DNA from: Myxococcales bacterium | Lineage (GTDB): Bacteria > Myxococcota_A > Polyangia > Polyangiales > Ga0077539 | DNA: 64,000 bases | Direction of reading: 5' to 3' | Assembly: GCA_030652255.1 (NCBI GenBank) | Contig: JAUSAZ010000012.1 | Location: 17,049 to 81,048, forward strand | Shown: positions 48,909 through 56,191 of the stretch, piece by piece | Position numbering within the stretch: position 1 is the stretch's first letter | Layout of the letters: every line of letters begins with the position of its first letter | Notes under the pieces: model-generated | What the model was told of the DNA's origin: nothing | What the model saw: the letters and a program-made list of their open reading frames with translations, nothing else | The model's database searches: none | Position numbers and translations under genes: made by a program

Positions 48909-51443
48909 ATGGCGCCGCTCTTCCGTGGGTCTCCCTGGTGGTTTCGCTCGCTGCTCTCGCTGGCCGCGCTCCCGGCCGCCTGCTTCGAGCCCTCCGACGC
49001 GCCCACCTCCCTGCCCGACGCCTGCGTGTCGGCGCAGTGCTCTCGCCCCGACGCCGGCCTCGACGCCAGCACCCGCGACGCGCAGCCCTCCGACATCGCG
49101 CGCCCCCTCGACGCCGCCGCCGACGCCCCCGACGCCCCCGACGTGCCGGTCGACCGCCCCACCGTGTGCTCCGTCGACGCCGGGGCCCGCTGCCCCGTCG
49201 GGCAGTACTGCGACCCCATGCGCGCCGTGTGCGTGCCCGATCGCGGGTCGTGCGTCGAGTCCGACGGCGGCCCGCCGACCTGCCCCGGCGACGCCCGCTG
49301 CACCGGCGGCCGCTGCGTCCCCTACAACCCCGGCGAGACCAACACCGCGTGCACCCGGCCCGCGGTGCCTGCCTTCCTCTCGCCCGGCATCCTCTGCTCC
49401 TACGTCGACCGCTCGCCCGCCACGGACCCCTTCCATGGCTACACCAGCGTCTCCCCATCGCTCGTGGTGGCGGACTTCCAGCTCGACCCCACGGCGCGCG
49501 AGCCGAGGCCCAGCATCGTGGCCCCGATGCACCCCGCCGCCACCTGGAGCACGGCCAACTACAAGGGCGTGCTCCGCGTGCTCGACGGGCGCACCTGCGA
49601 GGTGCAGTTCACCCTCGACGCGCACCTCGTCAACGGCGCCGCGAGCGCCGCGGTGGGCGACCTCGACGGCGACGGCCGCCCCGAGATCGTCGCGTCGAGC
49701 ATGCCCGACACCCGCGTCGGCGTGAACGATCCCACCGCGGGCGGCCTCGTGGCCTTCCGCTTCGACCCGACCGCGCGCGTGTGGCGCCTGCTCTGGCGCA
49801 GCCGCACCGCGGCGGGCGTCCCCGACGCCAACAACCCGCGCACCTGGGCCTCGCCCTCGCTGGTCGACCTCGACGACGACGGCGTGCCCGAGATCACCCT
49901 CGGCGGCGCCGTCTACGACCGCAACGGGCTGCTGCTCGATGCGCACCTCGCGCTGCCCTACTGGCAGGGCAATTTCGGCGTCACGGCGGACGTCGACAAC
50001 GACCCGCGGCACATCCCCGAGCTGGTCACCGGCTCCGGGATCTGGTCGTGGAACGTCACCGCCCGCGCCTGGCAGCCCGCGAGCTTCTTCGCGCCCGCCG
50101 CGCCGCTCGCCGAGGGCATGGTGGCCGTCGCGGACTTCGGGGAGTTCCCGGGCTCGACGCCGGGCGAGCCCGAGGTCGCGGTGATCTCCACGGGCACGGC
50201 GCGGGTGCAGACCATCCGCGGCCGCGTGGTGTTCGGCCCGGTGGCCATCCCCGGCGGCGGGACGGGCGGGCCCCCGACCGCCGCGGACTTCAACGGCGAC
50301 GGCCGGGTGGACTTCGCCGCCGCCGCGCGGGCGAGCTACCTGGTCTTCGACCTCCAGTGCGCCGGAACGCCCGCGCCCGCGGGCTGCGCCGCGCCGGGCA
50401 TCCGATGGACCCGCGCCAACCAGGACGCGTCGAGCCACTCCACCGGGTCGAGCGTGTTCGACTTCAACGGCGACGGCTCGGCGGAGGCCGTGTACGCCGA
50501 CGAGTGCTTCACCCGCGTGTACGACGGCGCCACGGGGTCGGTGCTGTTCTCGCGCTACCGCCCGAGCTGCACCTGGTACGAGACGCCCATCGTGGTCGAC
50601 GTCAACGGCGACCTGAAGGCCGAGATCGTCGTGCCCGACGACGACGACTGCAACATCACCTGCGGCTCGCTCGCCCCGATGGGCTACGACACCATCTTCC
50701 CCGGGCTGCGCTGCGCGACCTCCGCGGACTGCCCCACCCCCTCGATGCGCTGCGACGCGGGCCTCTGCCGCTGCGCCGCCGACGCCGAGTGCGGCGGCCC
50801 CGGGTACGGCTGCCGGGCGCCGGACCCCGGCGCGGGCGGCGCGGGCAACGTCTGCCGCGCCCTGGTGGGCACGCGCTTCGGCGGCGTGCAGGTCTTCGGC
50901 GACCCGCGCGGGCGATGGGCGCCGTCGCGCCCCATCTGGAACGAGCACGCCTACTCCATCACCAACGTGAGCGACACGGGCGTGGTGCCCGCCTCGCACG
51001 CGCGCACCCCCAACTGGCGCTCGGTGGGCCTCAACAACTTCCGCCAGAACAGCCAAGGGGGCCTCGCGCCGACCTCCGCCGCGGACTTCACCGTGCGCGC
51101 CGCGAGCGCGGCGGAGTGCGTGGTGGGCGCGAGCACCGGGCGCATCGAGCTCACGGCGACGGTGTGCAACCGCGGCACGGCGCCGGTCGCGGGCGGGGTG
51201 CCGGTGGCCTTCGAGACGGCCGAGGGGGACGGCGGCGTGGCGGTGGCGTGCACGGCCCTCACCGACGGGAGGCTCGAGCCGGGGGCCTGCGCCGCGGTGC
51301 GCTGCACCTGGATGGACGTGCCCGTGCGCTCGGCGCCCTACGTGCTCACGGTGGTGCCCGACCCCGCGCGCACGACCCTGCAGTGCCTCGAAGGCAACGA
51401 CGCGTTCCGGCTCGCGGGGGTGAGCTGCTACTCGCCCGGGTGA
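48909..51443 (+). CDS. secreted FG-GAP/VCBS repeat lipoprotein
   Basis: An 844-residue exported protein. The N-terminus MAPLFRGSPWWFRSLLSLAA is a signal peptide ending L-P-A-A-C (Cys25, an imperfect lipobox), then an Asp/Ala/Pro linker including DAPDAPDVPVD. Cys-rich modules lie at about 80-155. FG-GAP-like repeats form a beta propeller: VGDLDGDGRPEIVAS, LVDLDDDGVPEITLG, FNGDGRVDFAAA and FDFNGDGSAEAVYA all have calcium-binding DxDGDG loops. Another Cys-rich segment (about 610-650) precedes a C-terminal Ig-like domain with WMDVPVRSAPYVLTVV. Probably a cell-surface adhesin-like protein. ATG 48909 is chosen over GTG 48891. It begins 58 bases after the regulator's stop and is not obviously part of that unit. 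Confidence 0.83.
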   Translation: MAPLFRGSPWWFRSLLSLAALPAACFEPSDAPTSLPDACVSAQCSRPDAGLDASTRDAQPSDIARPLDAAADAPDAPDVPVDRPTVCSVDAGARCPVGQYCDPMRAVCVPDRGSCVESDGGPPTCPGDARCTGGRCVPYNPGETNTACTRPAVPAFLSPGILCSYVDRSPATDPFHGYTSVSPSLVVADFQLDPTAREPRPSIVAPMHPAATWSTANYKGVLRVLDGRTCEVQFTLDAHLVNGAASAAVGDLDGDGRPEIVASSMPDTRVGVNDPTAGGLVAFRFDPTARVWRLLWRSRTAAGVPDANNPRTWASPSLVDLDDDGVPEITLGGAVYDRNGLLLDAHLALPYWQGNFGVTADVDNDPRHIPELVTGSGIWSWNVTARAWQPASFFAPAAPLAEGMVAVADFGEFPGSTPGEPEVAVISTGTARVQTIRGRVVFGPVAIPGGGTGGPPTAADFNGDGRVDFAAAARASYLVFDLQCAGTPAPAGCAAPGIRWTRANQDASSHSTGSSVFDFNGDGSAEAVYADECFTRVYDGATGSVLFSRYRPSCTWYETPIVVDVNGDLKAEIVVPDDDDCNITCGSLAPMGYDTIFPGLRCATSADCPTPSMRCDAGLCRCAADAECGGPGYGCRAPDPGAGGAGNVCRALVGTRFGGVQVFGDPRGRWAPSRPIWNEHAYSITNVSDTGVVPASHARTPNWRSVGLNNFRQNSQGGLAPTSAADFTVRAASAAECVVGASTGRIELTATVCNRGTAPVAGGVPVAFETAEGDGGVAVACTALTDGRLEPGACAAVRCTWMDVPVRSAPYVLTVVPDPARTTLQCLEGNDAFRLAGVSCYSPG

Positions 51444-51531
51444 CGCCCCGCGGCAGCGGGTGATCCCGACTACCGTGACGCACGGTGCCTGTGCTAGTCC
51501 CCCGCCCCGGAAGAGGAGCGGAGAAGACACG

Positions 51532-52932
51532 ATGATGCACGGCGCCCACGCGAACATCCTTGATGCGGTCGGAAACACCCCGATCGTTCGCCTGAACCGG
51601 GTGGTCCCGCCCGACCTGGCGGCGGAGATCTACGTGAAGTGCGAGTTCATGAACCCCGCCGGGTCCATGAAGGACCGCATCGCGATCAACATCGTGAACC
51701 GCGCCGAGGCCGAAGGGCGGCTCAAGCCTGGCGGCACCATCGTCGAGGCCACCAGCGGCAACACCGGCGCCGGGCTCGCCATGGTCGCCGCGGTGCGCGG
51801 CTACCGCACCATCTTCGTGATGCCCGACAAGATGTCCCAGGAGAAGATCTCCGCGCTCCGGGCCTGGGGCGCCAAGGTGGTGGTGTGCCCCACGGCGGTC
51901 GAGCCCGCCGACCCGCGCAGCTACTACTCCGTCGCGCGGCGGCTCTCCGAGGAGACCCCCAACGCCATCCTCGCGAACCAGTACCACAACCCCGCCAACC
52001 CGGAGGCCCACTACCTCTCCACGGGCCCGGAGATCTGGGCGCAGACCAACGGCGAGTTCGATGCGTTCGTCTCGGGCATGGGCACCGGCGGCACCCTCTC
52101 GGGCACCGGCAAGTACCTCAAGGAGAAGAACCCCGCGATCCAGATCGTGGGCGTCGACCCGGTGGGCTCGGTCTATTACGACTTCGTCAAGCACGGGCAG
52201 GTGACCCGCGCGTTCTCGTACAAGGTCGAAGGCATCGGCGAGGACTTCTTCCCGACCACCATGAACCTCAAGATCCTCGACGACTGCGTGCGCGTCGACG
52301 ACCGCGAGTGCTTCATGATGACCCGCGACCTCGTGCGCCTGGAGGGCATCTACTGCGGCGGCTCGTGCGGCGCGGCGGTGGCCGGGGCCATCAAGTGGGC
52401 CCAGTCGCGCAACAAGAAGGAGCGCATCCTGGTGCTGCTCCCCGACAGCGCCGGGCGCTACCTCACCAAGATCTTCAACGAGGACTGGATGCGCGAGAAC
52501 GGCTTCACGGGCACCGAGGCCTCCCTCGGCACGGTGCGCGAGATGATGCAGTCCCGCAGCCAGCAGCTGGTGACGGCGCGCTCCGACGACACGCTGCGCA
52601 ACGTCATCGCGAAGATGAAGTCCCTGGGCATCTCGCAGCTGCCGGTGGTCGACGGCGAGCACATCCGCGGCATCGTCACGGAGGTCGACGTGCTGCGAAA
52701 CCTCGTGTCCGGCGAGGCCAACATGGACGGCACCATCACCAACATCCTCGACAGCGACTACGCCACGGTCACCCCGGAGACCCGGGTCGACCTGCTCCAG
52801 AGCGTGCTCGCCGAGGCCAAGGTGGCGCTCGTCGCCGACGGCACTCGCCTGCTCGGGCTCGTCACCAAGATCGACCTCATCGACTACCTCTCGAAGCGCG
52901 TCACCGCGGTGGCCGAGTCGAAGCCCGGCTGA
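51532..52932 (+). CDS. cbs: cystathionine beta-synthase with CBS-domain pair
   Basis: A 466-residue PLP enzyme that joins serine and homocysteine into cystathionine in the transsulphuration pathway. PLP-binding Lys47 lies in NPAGSMKDRIA; the phosphate loop is TSGNTG (about 76-81), and GTGGTLSGTGKY follows. A pair of CBS domains (about 345-460) begins SRSQQLVTARSDDTLRNVI and includes SQLPVVDGEHIRG. The heme-binding N-terminal Cys/His of the animal enzyme is absent. ATG 51532 or 51535. Its C-terminus is separated by 16 bases from the SDR gene, so they are likely one operon. A cysteine synthase is the alternative; the CBS pair favours the call. Confidence 0.92.
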   Translation: MMHGAHANILDAVGNTPIVRLNRVVPPDLAAEIYVKCEFMNPAGSMKDRIAINIVNRAEAEGRLKPGGTIVEATSGNTGAGLAMVAAVRGYRTIFVMPDKMSQEKISALRAWGAKVVVCPTAVEPADPRSYYSVARRLSEETPNAILANQYHNPANPEAHYLSTGPEIWAQTNGEFDAFVSGMGTGGTLSGTGKYLKEKNPAIQIVGVDPVGSVYYDFVKHGQVTRAFSYKVEGIGEDFFPTTMNLKILDDCVRVDDRECFMMTRDLVRLEGIYCGGSCGAAVAGAIKWAQSRNKKERILVLLPDSAGRYLTKIFNEDWMRENGFTGTEASLGTVREMMQSRSQQLVTARSDDTLRNVIAKMKSLGISQLPVVDGEHIRGIVTEVDVLRNLVSGEANMDGTITNILDSDYATVTPETRVDLLQSVLAEAKVALVADGTRLLGLVTKIDLIDYLSKRVTAVAESKPG

Positions 52933-55900
52933 GCGGCGGAGCGCGATCATGGCCCCTCCCCCCGTCGCCCTCATCACCGGCGCCAACGGCGAGATCGGTC
53001 GCTCGCTGCTCGAGCGCCTCCACGCCGACGGCCGCTACCGCGTGGTCACCCTCGACCTCACGCCCCTGCCCGAGCGCTTCCGGCCGATGTGCCACGAGAC
53101 CTACGCGGGCAACATCCTCGACCGCTACCTGCTCGACCAGCTCGCGGCGCACCACGAGATCGAGGTGGTGTTCCACCTCGCGGCGCTGCTCTCCACCCGC
53201 GGCGAGCGCGACCCCGACCTCGCGCACCAGATCAACGTCGAGGGCACGCTGCACCTCATGCGCATGGCGCAGCAGCAGTCGGCGCGCCTCGGCCGGCCCG
53301 TGCGCTTCATCCTCCCGAGCTCCATCGCGGTGTACGGCCTGCCCTCGCTCGACGAGAAGGCCGCGCACCCGCGGGTGACCGAGGGGCAGTTCCTCGAGCC
53401 CATCACCATGTACGGGTGCAACAAGCTCTACTGCGAGCACCTCGGCCGCTACTTCATGCGCCACTACCGCTCCGTCGGTCCGGTGGCGGCCAACGCGCGG
53501 CTCGACTTCCGCGCGCTGCGCTTCCCCGGGCTCATCTCCGCGGACACCGTGCCGTCGGGCGGGACGAGCGACTACGGGCCCGAGATGATCCACCACGCGG
53601 CGCAGGGGAAGCCCTACGCGTGCTTCGTGGGCCCCGAGGCGCGGCTGCCCTTCATGGCGATGCCCGACGCCGTGCGCGCCCTGCTGCAGCTCCTCGACGC
53701 GCCCGCCGAGGCGCTCACACTGCCGAGCTACAACGTCGGGGCCTTCAGCCTGTCGGCGCAGGAGTTCGCCGAGCGGGTGAAGCGGGCCTTCCCGGGCGCG
53801 GACATCTCCTTCGCGCCCGACGCGGGGAGGGCCCGTATCGTGGACTCGTGGCCCGGCGACGTCGACGACGCCAGGGCGCGCGCCGACTGGGGCTGGGCGC
53901 CCGCCTACGGGCTCGACCGTGCCTTCGACGAGTACCTCGTGCCGGCGGTGCGGACCCGGTATCAGGGGTAGGAGTCGGTCCCCGGGTACGCGCCGCGATC
54001 GGGCGATCGCCCCCAACGAGCGTGTTGCGAGGCGCCGACCTCGAGGCCTTGAAGCGCTCGCAAGGGCGCCCCCAAAGAGTCCATCGCGATCGTCAGGGCC
54101 GTCGAGCGACTGGTTCGGGGTGATCGCGAGCCCCATCGCGCTCCCCAGGTGGACGTGCACCCGGCCCGCTGCGTAGAGCACGCGGGAGTCCTCGTAGGGT
54201 GACCCCTGGAGGAGGTCGGCGTAGCCATCACCGTTGACATCCCCGACGCGTGCATCGGGGCAGCCATAGGGAGCGACGAGGTTCTGCTCCGAAGCCGTCA
54301 GTCCCGTCGGGCTGCCCGAGAGGATGTGCAGGGTGCCGCTGATCCAGGGCCTCCCCGATGACTCTCCGACGGCGACGTCGTCGTAGCCATCGCCGTTGAT
54401 GTCTCCAACGCCCGCGAGGGCACCCCCGTACCGATGATTCCAGCCGCTGCCCTGGAAACTCTGGCTGGGCGTCGCAGCAAGCCCGGCAGAGCCACCCAGA
54501 TACACATGCACCCTCCCCGCGTCATTGGCGCCGTCGATCGTGGCGCCCGGTGCGCCAACGGCGAGGTCGGCATATCCGTCCGCGTTGACGTCACCGACGG
54601 CGAGGCGCCGACCATATTCGCCGTCGGGGCCCTCGTAGCCCTCGATCCGCCACCCGGGTGTCGCCACGAGGCCCCCGGCGCTGCCGAAGTAGACCTGCAC
54701 GGCGCCAGGACCGATCTCACCGGTGATGCGCGTGCCTCGCGCGCCGACAGCGAGGTCGGCGAAGCCATCACCGTTGACGTCTCCAGCGCTCTCGACCGCC
54801 TCACCCAGGAATCCGTCCGGGCCGTCCAGCGTCTGGTCGGGGGCCGACGCGAGGCCGTCTGCGCCGCCGAAATAGACATGCACACGGCCAGCGCCAGGGG
54901 TTCCGTCGGCCGCGGCGGTCCCCGGCGCACCCACTGCGAGGTCGGCGTACCCATCTCCGTTGACGTCGCCGGCGGCCGCGACGTCCCACCCGAAATAGGC
55001 GCCGGCGCCGCCGGGGCCGTTGAGGGACTGGCTCGCCGCGGCCGAGATTCCCGTCGCGCTCCCGAAGTAGATGTGTACCCGACCCCCGAATGCCGGCCCT
55101 GTGATGGAGGCGCTCCTGGCCCCGACCGCAAGCTCGACATAGCCATCGCCGTTGAGGTCTCCGACGCTCGCGACGGCGCTACCGAAGCGGGCGTCGCGAC
55201 CGTCAGGTCCGTCGAGGCTCACCGTGGGCGTCGCCGGGAGCCCCGTCGCGCTCCCGAGGTAGACGTGCACCCGCCCTGCCTTGTGAACACCGCTCACGGT
55301 CACGCGCTCTGCGCCTACGGCGAGGTCGGCGTACCCATCTCCGTTGTAGTCCGCGGCGTCTCCCCAGCTCGTGTCGACGGCTGCGGACCTCGCGCCGACG
55401 TCGAAGCGCCACGTCGGGGAGACACCGACCGCGCCCTGGGTGACCCGCCAGTAGAGCGGTCCGACGGGCAGGTCGCGGTCGGGCGCAGCGCGGTCACCCG
55501 AGACGTCGAAGGTCATCACGGGGAGCGCGCAGGCTCGATCGCGGCAGATCTCGACGCGCACCGCCGGATCCCTCGCCCGGCGCTCCCAGCGCAGCGTCGG
55601 GCGGCGCGTCGTCACCGTCGCCGTCGAGAGGGGTGAGAGCAACCTGGGCGGCGCGAACGGCGCGCAGCCCGATCCGCCGCGATCCGAACGGCAATACTCC
55701 TCGTCGCGGCAGGCTCGCCCGCACACGCCGCAGCTCGCGAGGTCATTCCCCAGGTCGGTCTCGCAGCCGTTGGTCGCGCGACCGTCGCAGTCCCCAAAGC
55801 CGACGGCGCAGGTCGCGACCAGACACGAGGCGCTCCCACAGGCGGAGGTGGCGTGCGGGGCGACGCAGACGTTGCTGCACGCTCCGCAGTGGGACGGGTC

Positions 55901-56191
55901 GGTCGAGAGGTCGACGCAGGTCCCCTCGCAGCACCTCGCCGCGCCTGGACACGGCTGCGCCTCGGTACATCTGACAGTGCAGGGTCGATCGGTGCACCGC
56001 GGCCCCGCGTCGCCTCCACCGTCGTTGTCCGCCGACGGGACGCCCCCCGCCTCCCGTCGGTCCGCGGCGTCCCTCGTCGTCTCTGCCCCGTTCGACGCGT
56101 CGCCTCCAACGGTCGCCTCGCCCGCGCAGCCGCCGATCCCGACCGCCATCAGCGCAGCGAGGAGCGCTCCCACCGTCATCGACGCCGTCAT
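52901..56191 (-). CDS. FG-GAP repeat lipoprotein with an abnormal 3' end
   Basis: A surface lipoprotein (signal peptide from ATG 56191, G-I-G-G-C lipobox). A Cys-rich segment (about 60-160) resembles other lipoproteins here. Seven FG-GAP repeats follow (for example VNGDGYADLAVG and INGDGYDDVAVG), each with a DxDGxG-type calcium loop. Near 54055 the eighth repeat starts (FGGALAS) and then the homology stops, yet the frame stays open to 52901, running antisense through the whole neighbouring SDR gene and into cbs. Homology supports only 54055-56191; the downstream part is probably not protein-coding in sense. Either the terminal repeat was lost or a frameshift occurred: a one-base shift would end the frame at 53962. 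ATGA overlap with the gene at 56188. Confidence 0.65.
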   Translation of the reverse strand: MTASMTVGALLAALMAVGIGGCAGEATVGGDASNGAETTRDAADRREAGGVPSADNDGGGDAGPRCTDRPCTVRCTEAQPCPGAARCCEGTCVDLSTDPSHCGACSNVCVAPHATSACGSASCLVATCAVGFGDCDGRATNGCETDLGNDLASCGVCGRACRDEEYCRSDRGGSGCAPFAPPRLLSPLSTATVTTRRPTLRWERRARDPAVRVEICRDRACALPVMTFDVSGDRAAPDRDLPVGPLYWRVTQGAVGVSPTWRFDVGARSAAVDTSWGDAADYNGDGYADLAVGAERVTVSGVHKAGRVHVYLGSATGLPATPTVSLDGPDGRDARFGSAVASVGDLNGDGYVELAVGARSASITGPAFGGRVHIYFGSATGISAAASQSLNGPGGAGAYFGWDVAAAGDVNGDGYADLAVGAPGTAAADGTPGAGRVHVYFGGADGLASAPDQTLDGPDGFLGEAVESAGDVNGDGFADLAVGARGTRITGEIGPGAVQVYFGSAGGLVATPGWRIEGYEGPDGEYGRRLAVGDVNADGYADLAVGAPGATIDGANDAGRVHVYLGGSAGLAATPSQSFQGSGWNHRYGGALAGVGDINGDGYDDVAVGESSGRPWISGTLHILSGSPTGLTASEQNLVAPYGCPDARVGDVNGDGYADLLQGSPYEDSRVLYAAGRVHVHLGSAMGLAITPNQSLDGPDDRDGLFGGALASASRPRGRRLATRSLGAIARSRRVPGDRLLPLIPGPHRRHEVLVEGTVEPVGGRPAPVGARPGVVDVAGPRVHDTGPPRVGREGDVRAREGPLHPLGELLRRQAEGPDVVARQCERLGGRVEELQQGAHGVGHRHEGQPRLGAHEARVGLPLRRVVDHLGPVVARPARRHGVRGDEPGEAQRAEVEPRVGRHRTDGAVVAHEVAAEVLAVELVAPVHGDGLEELPLGHPRVRGLLVERGQAVHRDGAREDEAHGPAEARRLLLRHAHEVQRALDVDLVREVGVALAAGGEQRREVEHHLDLVVRRELVEQVAVEDVARVGLVAHRPEALGQGREVEGDHAVAAVGVEALEQRATDLAVGAGDEGDGGRGHDRAPPLSRASTRPPR
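52949..53971 (+). CDS. NAD-dependent epimerase/dehydratase family enzyme, threonine 3-dehydrogenase-like
   Basis: A 340-residue extended SDR enzyme. The Rossmann motif TGANGEIG (10-17) binds NAD; catalytic residues are Ser124/125 (LPSSIAVYG), Tyr155 and Lys159 in TMYGCNKLYCEHLG. The latter stretch and the RFPGLISADTVPSGGTSDY block resemble SDR-type L-threonine 3-dehydrogenase, which makes 2-amino-3-ketobutyrate. The neighbour cbs fits amino-acid catabolism around serine and glycine. Other SDRs, such as UDP-sugar epimerases, are less likely, since no sugar-binding motif of that group is clear. The product name is moderately certain, the family very certain. Confidence 0.82.
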   Translation: MAPPPVALITGANGEIGRSLLERLHADGRYRVVTLDLTPLPERFRPMCHETYAGNILDRYLLDQLAAHHEIEVVFHLAALLSTRGERDPDLAHQINVEGTLHLMRMAQQQSARLGRPVRFILPSSIAVYGLPSLDEKAAHPRVTEGQFLEPITMYGCNKLYCEHLGRYFMRHYRSVGPVAANARLDFRALRFPGLISADTVPSGGTSDYGPEMIHHAAQGKPYACFVGPEARLPFMAMPDAVRALLQLLDAPAEALTLPSYNVGAFSLSAQEFAERVKRAFPGADISFAPDAGRARIVDSWPGDVDDARARADWGWAPAYGLDRAFDEYLVPAVRTRYQG

